Positions 25,001-34,206 of a stretch of 64,000 bases of DNA are shown piece by piece. This stretch comes from Kingdonia uniflora (lineage: Eukaryota; Streptophyta; Magnoliopsida; Ranunculales; Circaeasteraceae): contig JACGCM010000018.1 of NCBI GenBank assembly GCA_014058105.1, positions 372,001 through 436,000 on the forward strand. Reading direction: 5' to 3'. The notes under the pieces were generated by a model. The model worked only from the letters and a program-made list of their open reading frames with translations. It was not told where the DNA came from and searched no databases. Position 1 is the first letter of the stretch; each line of letters begins with the position of its first letter. The position numbers and the translations under genes are program-made.

Positions 25001-26387
25001 GGAAACACTGCTGATTTGCTTTTTTGAGCCGTGGAAACTCTGTGTGGAACACGTGCAGTGCTATACGGTTCTCTGCATCAACCTCTGCTAAAGTAGTGAT
25101 GACTTATTTGGATAAAATAAAAAAAATAAAAAAAGTCTGTTAGGCTACCGGCAACCTATTACACTAGATAAACAACAGAATTACTCAATTCCAAAATAAG
25201 AATTTTGGTGATCCTCAATACTATCCAAATGCTCAAATTTTCCAATCTCTTTGCCTCTTCTAGCTGTTGATATGCTGCAAAATTGTCCCTCATCATGCTG
25301 AATCCTGACATTGTTAGTTTATACAACACTATCCAAATGCTCAGCTCTTCCAATCTGCCATTCCTCTGTGCCTCTTCTAGCTATTGATTATGCTGCAAAA
25401 TTATCTCTCACCATACTGAATCCTGACACTGTTAGTTTATACAGGAGGGATACAACCATTTTGTTGTATCCATGATATAGTACTATGTATGATCAACTTT
25501 GTTTAAAGAAAATAACGCCATAGTTTTTTGCAGTTGGTAGATTGCCATAATATGAAAATCTTTTTATCAGCTTTTACAGAATATTTTCCACTCTTAAGCT
25601 TTTAAGGGCGTAATATTGGCATTATGGAAGTAGTGGCAACTTTCTGTATGCTCTCTACCCCACACCTGTATATATTTGCGTTTCTTTGTACGTAGAATAT
25701 TGAGTAGCACTATTAAGGGAGGGAAGTATTCCAGCACCATGGGTAGGAAGCTTAACTGTCGAACGCATGACCACTATAATACAGCTTTACCTGCACCTAG
25801 CCACTTGATAGCAGGTTGTTGTAATACTGCTTATAATTTTTCTTAAAGAATCCAACTTTTAATAACATACTTAACGCCAATGGTTACTACTTAGTAGACA
25901 AGAATCTTGAAGTTGTGAGTAGTGTGATAACTTTCCTTTTTCCATGTTATTACCCCACTTGGTTCTTGCTTCACCATGTTTGGATACATTCCATGTATCA
26001 TTTTTCTATTTGGTGGCCAGATTTTATTCAATATTGATTTCCTTATAGAATCTACTTTGTGATATTGCCTTCATTTGCTTTGCTGTATTTTTCAGAACTG
26101 GGATTGATGATAGTGGAAAAGAAGAGATAGGGATTGAAGACTTGAGATGTAGTTTATCACTATTTTTGGACCAAAGCACAAGGGAATGGAGTCATCTTAC
26201 TCAAGTATCTATTGTTCATGCTTTGGTTTGGTTATTGCCTCTCGATTTTAGAGAACTAACCAGTAATGAAAAAGTTGTGGCTGGTAGTAGAATATCTGTT
26301 CACGCCAGTCGTGTAAGGACATGGTTTTCTCAGCTGACTAAGGAGCAGAAGTCCTTGTCGTTAGACATTTTCCAACCTACCTCCTGA
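16067..26387 (+). CDS. MEE22: Large coiled-coil protein, MEE22/EMB1611-like (8 exons, 1380 aa)
   Basis: Spliced model: 16067-16120, 16226-16298, 16754-17946, 18582-20197, 20625-20728, 20808-21505, 22695-22807, 26096-26387. All introns are GT-AG, phases agree at every joint and the total is 4143 bases with no internal stop. The N-terminus (MEAVSEPKIDPEKSCCAKLR, then KYAKLENGRNALRKAV) and residues 45-400 form a Lys/Glu-rich coiled coil with repeated LENEI-type heptads. Exon 4 (about 540 residues) is polar and probably disordered, with a basic patch KRHTGKRKRVED. Exons 5-8 encode a helical C-terminal part (VMSDEETRCKLIALCQLDT, HALVWLLPLDFRELT). The pattern fits the plant protein MEE22/EMB1611, needed for embryo and shoot-meristem development in Arabidopsis; its biochemical role is unknown. 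The name is from memory of the family. The last intron is 3288 bp and transposon-laden. Confidence 0.85.
21685..21900 (+). repeat. Three imperfect 70-80-bp repeats in intron 6
   Basis: Blocks of the form TCAAAGCACT...CCTTAGTGAGAGGTTCTCAAAT occur near 21695-21735, 21757-21800 and 21820-21860, progressively diverged. They lie in the 1189-bp intron between exons 6 and 7. Origin unknown; possibly an eroded element. The rest of this intron (22130-22560) holds a GC-richer stretch that is not typical intron sequence but was not identified. Confidence 0.5.
23279..24170 (-). mobile_element. LINE 3' fragment with RNase H domain in intron 7
   Basis: On the - strand the frame from about 24120 to 23761 reads WIPPASNFKLINTDGSYTAG, GGFGAVIRGCNG, IHIASDSMLAVTLIN and VNRLANELA, the RNase H-like domain found at the C-terminus of plant LINE polyproteins (catalytic Asp in NTDGS and ASDS; conserved NxxAD-like end). 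About 480 bases of 3' UTR follow and end in an AAAATAAAAAA tail at 23279-23291. The 5' part of the LINE is missing, as expected from incomplete reverse transcription. It lies antisense in the host intron. Confidence 0.75.
24218..24355 (-). mobile_element. tRNA-derived SINE with 14-bp target-site duplication
   Basis: Flanked by identical TTCACTGAACATAT at 24204-24217 and 24356-24369. On the - strand the body contains a perfect pol III A box TGGCCCAGCGG (24332-24342) and, 33 bases later, a B-box match AGTTCGAAACC (24288-24298), then a tRNA-unrelated part and an A-rich tail next to the left duplication. Total length about 138 bp. The tRNA-like part explains a tRNA-resembling arm here; it is not a tRNA gene because the rest does not fold as a cloverleaf. 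Confidence 0.9.
24370..26095. other. Remainder of intron 7
   Basis: Contains a 116-codon antisense frame (24532-24882) without recognised domain and two partly repeated blocks (25200-25350 and 25320-25440, each with CTATCCAAATGCTCA, TGCCTCTTCTAGCT and CTGAATCCTGACA). Exon 8 follows at 26096 after a CTGTATTTTTCAG acceptor. Confidence 0.6.
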
Positions 26388-26924
26388 TCTGCTAGAGAAC
26401 TAGAGAAGAAAACAAAGAGATGTTGAGGCAAATCCTTCATGGTCATCAATCTCAGACACTAGTCAAGGGACACTTTGTTGCAAATTCAATTTTGGGAAGA
26501 TTTAACTTGTGTAAGTTTTGATTATAAACAGTGTATACTTTAGTTTGTTCACCTATAAGTCAATGTTTCGAGGGCGTCCAATTTAGTACAAATTGTACAA
26601 TGTTAAAGAGTTTCCTTGACAAATTTTTGACTTGTATGTTTTAAATTTATTTTTTGCCAACTCTGATTGTTACTGTTTAACTGATGGTGACAACTTACTG
26701 CAAAATTAGTTGCAGAGATGAGTGCTCCTAGTATCTTGTTCAATATAATCTTTAACAGTAATTACTAAATAGTTATCAGTACATCAACTGAGTATAAGGT
26801 ACTAGATTACCTTGATCTATACAAGTCTTGATGCGACGTTTTTAATCTATGTAGGGTCTCATGTATGAGTTCTTAGAGCATCTCCATGTGCTCGTGCTTG
26901 AGCTATAGAGCTTGAATCACAAAC
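26388..26924. other. 3' UTR and downstream of the MEE22-like gene
   Basis: No coding signal. The transcript end is expected within the first few hundred bases; no single polyadenylation signal stands out. Near 26875 a TTAGAGCATCTCCA block looks like one end of a Tourist-like MITE, but no convincing partner was found. Confidence 0.5.
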
Positions 26925-27034
26925 ATCAACTGAAATGCTCTAGTGTGGTTGTGGAAGGGCTTAAAGAGAGTGCTGAGACACCAACTGAAATGCTCTAGTG
27001 TGGTTGTAGAAGGGCTCAAAGAGAGTGCTGAGAC
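26925..27034 (+). repeat. Tandem duplication, 55-bp unit, two copies
   Basis: CAACTGAAATGCTCTAGTG followed by TGGTTGT(G/A)GAAGGGCT(T/C)AAAGAGAGTGCTGAGAC-type sequence twice, about 26927 and 26982. Confidence 0.85.
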
Positions 27035-27179
27035 CTACCAAAACAACATTCGAATTACCAAGTAAAATTTTCTTGGTGTCATTTTAGCAAAAAAAAAAGA
27101 ACATTTCTGTTTTAGTCTCCCTTAAAAGTTTTGAACCTTTAAGTTTCATCCCTTTTGTGAGGGCTTATTTCTAATCCTC

Positions 27180-27928
27180 GTACTGAGTTCGAATTTCAAA
27201 CTCACATAGCTCGAGTAAACATACTGATAACCAATCAAGGACTAAAAGCAAGGAGATCATAATACAGACTTCCTCATCTACAGCTCGGGGATGACATAAC
27301 ATCCAATAACATCGCACTACAAAAAATACTAAGAAATCTATCAACAGTTCGAATACATGCGGACACTATTAGAGATCATATCTTCATCAACAGTTCGGAG
27401 ATATTAAAGCATCCTGTGACTTTGCGCTGCAGAAGAGACTCCTCTACTTATCAACAGGTCGTATGCACATGAGCTTCACAAGAGATCGCATCTTCCCAAC
27501 GGTTTGAAGCTCCAGCTAAAGAATGTTAATGGATCCATTACAGATCAGCAAGTATCAAGACGTTACAAAAGATTACCATGAAGACTCATCAAAACCCGAT
27601 ATTCTAACGTCCATCATCAATGTAACCAACAGTCATATTATAAGACCTATAAATAAGACTAGATAGCTACGAATTAGAGAGGCTGCTATGAGAACCTCTT
27701 ATAGATCTTTTCTACATATCTCTCTCTCCCTCTCTCTTTGTAATAGCTAGCAGTCTAAATATACCTCTCTCTATTTCTAAAATCCTCAGAAGAGGTCATG
27801 GTTTTTAATCCATTCAAGGATTTTCTACGCTAAATCTAGTGTTGTTTGTTTCCCGTTCATATCTAAACATACTAGATTTCGAAGGTGTAATGCGCTATCT
27901 TCGTGCAATACGAAAATAGGCTATTACA
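27180..27928 (+). repeat. LTR-like relic related to the Tat LTR
   Basis: Contains two diverged about 120-bp repeats (GAGATCATA...CAACAGTTCG near 27255 and 27374), a TATA-like CCTATAAATAAGAC near 27648, and AAAATCCTCAGAAGAGGTCATGG at about 27779, a block shared with the Tat LTR at 12164 apart from three bases. It ends near 27928 in CTATTACA. No TG start with matching duplication was found, so the 5' boundary is uncertain. Probably a solo or truncated Tat-type LTR. Confidence 0.5.
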
Positions 27929-28357
27929 CCTTTTATTCTTGGCATGTTGTCTCATAGTTTTTATTTATGGTTGTTGTATAAATGGGCCGACATTAGTTGG
28001 GTCTCTGTTCACTTAAACTTCGATGTCACCATATCCAAGGTCGCGAACTTTGGAAGAGTCTAAAGCTACATTAGCCTCCCTATGCATTTTATTTTCTCGA
28101 AAAAAAAAGAAAGAATCCAAAAGCTCCCAGTGGAAGCTTATAAAATTTAGTAAAGTTTAATTCATAGGTGATTCGCTATGGGTTTTTTGTTATACTGTAT
28201 GTTTTGGGTAGAACCTTGGACCTTCAGTTGCATACCATTGTTGGTGTTGTCAATGCGTTTTAAGCTTTAGAAGTTACTTTAAATCGGTACTAACTTCAAA
28301 GTTAGGTAGTATTCAAGATGGTAGAGCTTGCCAAAGAAATAAAGTATCTTCAAATGG

Positions 28358-29119
28358 AAGTTTTAAATTTCATTGGTGCTGTTGGTTTTGATTCTTTAAA
28401 GTATTTTTCCCCATGATATTTAGCTTTTGTTATATATAGTGATAATTTTCTTTTGTAATTATAATATCCAGGAAAATTTAGATTTACAAAAATAAAGATA
28501 TTGATTAAAATGTCATTGCATATTTGCGTCAATCTACGAAGCGGTGAGTAGATCGCACAATTATAACATTATTCAAGTATATCACAATAGTATCTTTTGA
28601 CTATCTGATGTACTCAATCCCCTCCTGAATCTTTTTTATCATTAAGTAAGCTTTTTTGTAGTTGTACTTTGATTTTTTTATTGAGATGGATGGTGGTTCA
28701 GTAAACAAAAAAGCTCCAATGAATGAACAAAAAAGTTCCGATGAAAGTTTTCAGTTTCATTGACGAGTATCTTCTATTGGTTTTGATTATTTAAATTATC
28801 TTTTCCCATGATTTTTAGCTTTTGTTATATATAGTGATAATTTTCTTTTGTAATTCTAATATCCAGGAAAATTTAGATCTGCGAAAATAAGGATATTGAT
28901 CAAAATGTCATTGCATATTTGCGTCAATCTAAGAAGGGGTGAGTAGATTACACAATTCTAGCATTATTCAAGTATATCACAGTAGTATCTTTTGACTATC
29001 TAATGTACTCAATCCACTCCTAAATCTTTTTTTTCATCAAGTAAGCTTTTTTGTAGTTGTACTTTGATTTTTTTATTGAGATGGATGATGGTTCAGTAAA
29101 CATAAAAGCTCCAATGAAC
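28358..29119 (+). repeat. Two-copy direct repeat of about 370 bp
   Basis: The copies 28358-28723 and 28744-29119 share long matches (AGCTTTTGTTATATATAGTG, TTTTCTTTTGTAATT, ATGTCATTGCATATTTGCG, GTACTTTGATTTTTTTATTG), offset about 386-395 bases. No coding capacity. Likely a local segmental duplication of an AT-rich element fragment. Confidence 0.88.
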
Positions 29120-29756
29120 CAACATTAATAGATATTTGGGATTGACAAATTAATATGTAGTCTTATGATGTCTCATTATACATTCCAACTATAATGGCAC
29201 CCGAATTCCTTAAACCAATCATCCATCTCAATAAAAATTGATTCCATACTAAGCAATTATTAAAAGGTATCTTCCTTAAGAAGCGAAAAACTAATATTAT
29301 CAGCAAAAGTGGGAAAGAATGCATTTGTAACTATGGATCAAAAGATGAATGAGAACGTTAGAGAATTCGTTGAGAATAATGGTTTTTATACCATCACTTC
29401 AACAATGGCATCCGAAGCAATAATGAATTCCTCAACTTAGTTTACGGTATGTACTACTTTTATCGTTGTATGTGCTTTATAAGGTATTGAAATATTGTGC
29501 TTCTTCGTGCTATTGTCAAAAGGTTGTATTAGAAATAGAGCATACCACACATCACACCTCGAAAGGGTTTGTATAATAACTTATTTGCCTTCCCAAATTT
29601 GTTCGGAATTATGGAACATAATATGATGAGAAATTCATCTCAACCCCGAATCTTTGTTTTTCCTAATTGAAAAAAACTTCCCCCAACCAAAAAACTTTCC
29701 CCCTCCTCCCCAACTCAAAACTTCACTCTCAAAAACAAAACTAAAAAATATGCAAC

Positions 29757-29787
<31 letters not shown>

Positions 29788-32387
29788 CATCCCTCTACGA
29801 GCTCTACATCTCTATCTATTGCTTAAGAGCTGAAATGAGATCTGAATTTTAGTTTTGACCTTCGATTGTGTTGTTCCCAATCTGAATTTAAGGGTCTGAT
29901 TTCAAATTTTACAACTCTGTGAACTCTAATTAGAGCTTATTTTGGCTTTAATCTTCGATCGTGTCATTCCCAATCTAAATTTAGGGGTCTAATGTCAGAT
30001 TCTATGTATCCTATTTAGAGTTTGAAGTTTGGGTGGTGAATGTGAGGGTAACTCTCATGGAAGGTGTGTCAATTTGCTCGGTATCGATTTGATTCAGCGA
30101 TGTTCATCGATTCTTCACAACGTTAGTTTGATTAAATCCTTGAATGACTCCTGAATCTTGGGGTTTCTGTATGGAATCTTTAGGTTTTTCTTTGGAATGT
30201 ATGAATTATGAACCACAAAGCTTCAATTATTGACTCCATCACGATCATATCAATACTTTTGATTTCGTTTTTATGTTTATAACCAACGACGTCCCATAAT
30301 CAGACTATCAAAACTTTAATTTTCCAGCATATTCTTTCGTGGTGAAGTTCAGGAATAGAAGAACACTAAACAGAATTCATAACCTTATTGGATCGGCAAG
30401 AAAATGTATGAGCAAGTAATTTTTTCTGTTTTTGAGAAGAAAAATGTTAAACGTGGAATAATATTGCACTTAGAATTGAGAGATAATGAATTCAAAGGTT
30501 TTTGTTTGAATAAATCATACATTTGCTAAAAAATATCTTCAGTATTTTATAAATTAGAAAGAGAAAAATCATAATAATTTGAGATAGGTACCTATGAATC
30601 GTAATAGTAGCAACAATTTTTAGATTGTGAATCGTGAAGTTCGCATGATGAACTCTCAATCTTCAGGCCTAATAGTTAGATCCATAAAAAAAAAAATATT
30701 AAAATGAACAATAAAGGTACATGGGAGGCTAAGTCTAACCTTTAGTCTTTTGCTCTTCAACTTTAAAAGGGTCTTGATTGGGGAGGTTATAATTTTTTGT
30801 AATTAGCATTAAAAGAGGGGACATTACTACATGTTGAAAATTGTGGAAGTTACTATAAGTAATCATGAAGAATTATTTTAGTAAACATAACTTTTAAGGA
30901 GGTGGGCTTACTTTTGTATTAACGCCTGTAAGGAAAGACCCTTTCAAGTTAACAAATTCACATGGAACCCTTTCAAGTATTATTCGCCACTAAGGCAACT
31001 TAATACACAAAAAAAACATCATATAACGCATGAATAACAAATGATTATTTTGATCGATCTTTATATTTTTGTTGCCATGAAACATTATTTTGATCTCTAA
31101 ATTTTTCAAACTTATTAATGCTGATCAAATGATTACACCCCCATCAGCCTAATAATAGCAATAATCTAAGCTTATTTTCTCATAGTAGCTAAAGCTAGGA
31201 GGGACTCTTCATGAATACCCAATCTTGTTTTGACTTGCACTGTAACTTTAGCCATTTTATAGCTTTTACTTCGATCTTAGTTTTTAGGTTAACACCATAA
31301 TAGAAACTGAGCTAATATGGTGTCCAACCACTGCAATTAATAACTTATATTTACTCAATCGTTATTTGTTTTGCATGTTGTTTCTATTTGTATAATACAA
31401 AATTAGTTTATTATGCCTCAATCTATGGGAAAGGAGCCTACTCACCCATATGTAGCTGTTTATCCTTTTACCAATGTAGATTCTATGACTGGGTTTCGTG
31501 AGGTCCGGTACCCCCAAACACCACATCGTCCAATATGAGCAACCGTAATTTCAAGTATCAAATAGATAACAGGTTGATACAAATAGGTGGCCCATTTGTA
31601 GAATGAGAACTCGCTGATATGATACAAAATAACATCTTTATAATCACATCAAATCCAGGGTCTTCCAATCTCTTAGCTTTGAAAGATGGGGGGAGAAGAC
31701 TAAACATACCTGACTCTTATTGAATCCCAGCTTCTAAAACACCTACGAAATTGGATTAATTACATGATCTACAACCATGATTGAACCATCGGTGACTGCA
31801 ACTTCACAAATCTATTATCACCCTTATTTTTAATACAATGTAATCCGTCGTTGGCCATTCTTATCTAATATTTGTAACTTTTAAATCCAATTTAATCAAA
31901 GCATTTGGAAGAAAATATAATAATGATAATCATTCTTGCAAAAGTATGGAGTGGAAAGTGATCAATTTAGCTTTACTATATGCATGTTTCAAAAGGGCTT
32001 TTCTTATAACAAAGTGGTCAAAATTCAAAGCTAACTATATCCCAAAATGAAACTTAATGCTTCGAGAAAAGAAAAAAATATGAAAAATACAAAATCCCAT
32101 CTAAATTGTACTGACAACTACAGGTTTTTAAGGTTCCAAGTTTTATGTTCCAGCTAAAAGTTCATAATACTGTAATATTGTTTTGAATGCTTCTTCCTTT
32201 CTGACTAATAATTATATTTGTGATCATATAAATTTTTTGTAAATTGGGTTGCTAACTTTTCAATGACCAAATCTCAGAAGGGTCCTCCAAGTATTAGGTA
32301 AAAATCGTAGCAAGTAATAAGCGTATTTCATCATTAAAGCACTTTGGATAACGGATAAATTTTTTTCATACATTTAATTCTTCATAG
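29120..32387. other. AT-rich decayed DNA, no gene recognised
   Basis: No frame longer than 60 codons. It holds a CT microsatellite (29757-29783) followed by a leader-like stretch in which TTCGATTGTGTTGTTCCCAA (29872) recurs in altered form at 29956. Possibly the edge of a composite transposon carrying a promoter fragment. Nothing else is supportable. Confidence 0.5.
29757..29783 (+). repeat. CT microsatellite
   Basis: An uninterrupted CT run of 27 bases, followed by CCCTCCATCC. Confidence 0.9.
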
Positions 32388-32658
32388 GTACTTCATCCCA
32401 AATCTTACGATTGGAGCTCCAGTTATTGAGAGTTTGCGGAAGCACACCAAGTAAGTACCTTCTTTCTTGTTTATATTTTCAATATTGAAGCCTGACATGC
32501 TGGCTTAAAGGAACATAAATGGGAAATTGTCATTATTTTGTCTTTTGACAGGGCGTATCTTGATTGTCACCTCATGGTCACAAACCATCTCGATTATGTG
32601 GAGTCATTAGGAAAAGCTGGTGCTTCAGGTTTAACTTTTCATGTTGAGGTATCCAAAG
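32388..32658 (+). pseudogene. RPE: Ribulose-phosphate 3-epimerase fragment (two exons)
   Basis: Exon 32388-32450 reads YFIPNLTIGAPVIESLRKHT and joins at a GTAAGT donor and a TTTTGACAG acceptor to exon 32552-32658, AYLDCHLMVTNHLDYVESLG then KAGASGLTFHVEVSK, ending at another donor. This is the TIM-barrel region with the substrate-binding part of the pentose-phosphate/Calvin-cycle epimerase, cytosolic type. The conserved metal-ligand His of the first strand (xxHFVPN) is Tyr here. Only about 57 residues of some 225 are present, introns retained, so it came from genomic DNA and not from mRNA. Most likely captured by a transposon, probably the nearby Helitron. Confidence 0.85.
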
Positions 32659-33320
32659 GTAGGATATGTTGTTTAGTTGCAATCTATACGACTTAGACTC
32701 ATATATTAAAGCATATCTAAAGATATTAAGCCATATATACTTCTACTAATCATTGAGCGACTGCAAATACTCTCCCTAATTCACAGCTAATCTAGAAATC
32801 CCCAAGGATATAATTAGCAGAAAAACATAGAGTTTGCAACTTTGGAGTGAAGTCTGGGCATTGCTTGGAATGGTACAGGTCCACTATAACCTGAAGATGT
32901 CTCCGAAAAGTCATCGATTTTATTAAGAAATTAACCCATCTAGGCTGCAGCTAGATGAGCATAGCAGACAGGAGCAACTGCAAGAAAAATAAACAAAGGT
33001 GTGAATATGGTTGCATGATCATAACAGGCAGGATGAGAAGATGGTTCATGTGGATCTTTGGAATATATCATACCTTCTAAGCCACATATCCAAGATATTT
33101 GAAATGATCCAAATGCTCAAAAATATCGGGATGGTGTTTGTCTTGAATGATGGCAGCAAGGTAACGATTCTTAAGTAGTTCAAGCTACTAGTAGCTAATG
33201 TTTGGCAGCATTTTCATATCACCAGTTCACCATATTTTAGTATTTCCTTTTTTTAGATATATTAGTAATTTTTTGTGTTACTTGAAACCAAAATGAAACA
33301 GCATTAAAGTGCCAAGTTTA
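32659..33320. other. Spacer with one possible captured exon on the - strand
   Basis: On the - strand, 33180-33085 reads RYLAAIIQDKHHPDIFEHLD then HFKYLGYVA and a stop, close to a GTATGATA donor-like site. It looks like real protein but was not identified. The rest has no coding signal. Confidence 0.3.
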
Positions 33321-33506
33321 GTTTTAATCAAACCTGATTGTGGACTGGGCCATTCTATATACGAAGAAGCAATTATCAGCTTGAAGCTTTTCAAGATGTT
33401 TGTAGAGGTATGGGTCTTTGAATTTAATGATCTTTGATATAGTCGTAAGCTGTGCAGTAATCCCCTCTTCGTCGAGTCTAAAGTTATGTCGTGTTTTTCT
33501 CATGAA
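33321..33506 (-). repeat. Duplicate copy of part of the TBC fragment
   Basis: A 186-bp second copy of 33637-33822, in the same orientation and about 316 bases away. On the - strand it reads HNFRLDEEGITAQLTTISKI and KFKDPYLYKHLEKLQADNCF, better preserved than the other copy (Arg codons intact where the other has a stop). Frame open 33524-33324. Confidence 0.85.
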
Positions 33507-33636
33507 GTCATTAGGCATGCTCATAATATCGCTTTTGAAAAGTCAGATTTGTTCTTCATCTGTATGCTAAAACCTTTATCAACTCAGATCAAAGTAGACG
33601 ACCTAGAAATTCTAGATGCCAAGGTAACCTTCGTAG

Positions 33637-34206
33637 TTTAAATCAAACCTGACCGTTGACGGGGCCATTCTGTATACGAAGAAGCAATTATTAGCTTGAA
33701 GCTTTTTGAGATGCCTGTAGAGGTGTGGGTCTTTGAATTTAATGATCTTCAATATAGTCGTAAGTTTTGCAGTGATCCCCTCTTCATCAAGTCTGAAGTT
33801 ATGTCATGCTTTTCTCATGAAACTGGCAAAACACCAAAAGGCCTCATGGTCCTCTTCTAGCACAGTAATCATCGGGGAGAGTATGTCACTCATTCCTTGA
33901 TAGTACCTAGTCACGGGATCATAGAGTGCATAAGCTTCAAGGATAGAAACCAACCATGTTGCGTGGAATATCCTTCATGGCTCTAGGTTGTCAAAATCCT
34001 TTAGTCCAACTGTCTCAGCTAAATGTTGAGCAATTTCCGCGGACACACCAGCTTGGGTGGGAGAATATGGGACCCTTTCTGCATTGGCAAGTATGGCATC
34101 AAGACGGATAATTCTTTGCCACTTTTCAAACTTGATTTCAGGTTTTGTGGGAGTAGAATCCTTGGGGGAATTGTTTGGTAATTCACCTTCTCCACTTCCT
34201 TCTATT
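33637..34206 (-). pseudogene. TBC (RabGAP) domain protein fragment, GYP7/TBC1D15-like
   Basis: The - strand from 34206 reads GSGEGELPNNSPKDSTPTKP, EIKFEKWQRIIRLDAILANA, ERVPYSPTQAGVSAEIAQHL, then a stop (TGA for the Trp of the usual LEPWRIFHA), YYQGMSDILSP (Gln-finger motif), DHEAFWCFASFMRKA, a second stop, HNFRLDEEGITAKL and LKKLQANNCFFVYRM. This is the central part of plant Rab GTPase-activating TBC proteins. The catalytic Arg-finger region (IxxDxxR) is missing. Acidic linker pieces (DSEEDSKELKS) extend to about 34260. It is a fragment of genomic origin with stops; transposon capture is inferred from the setting. Confidence 0.85.

Noticed and set aside
26870..27010. Tourist MITE starting TTAGAGCATCTCCA
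   Set aside because: The right partner (AAATGCTCTAG) is within a tandem duplication and flanks do not match; boundaries not supportable.
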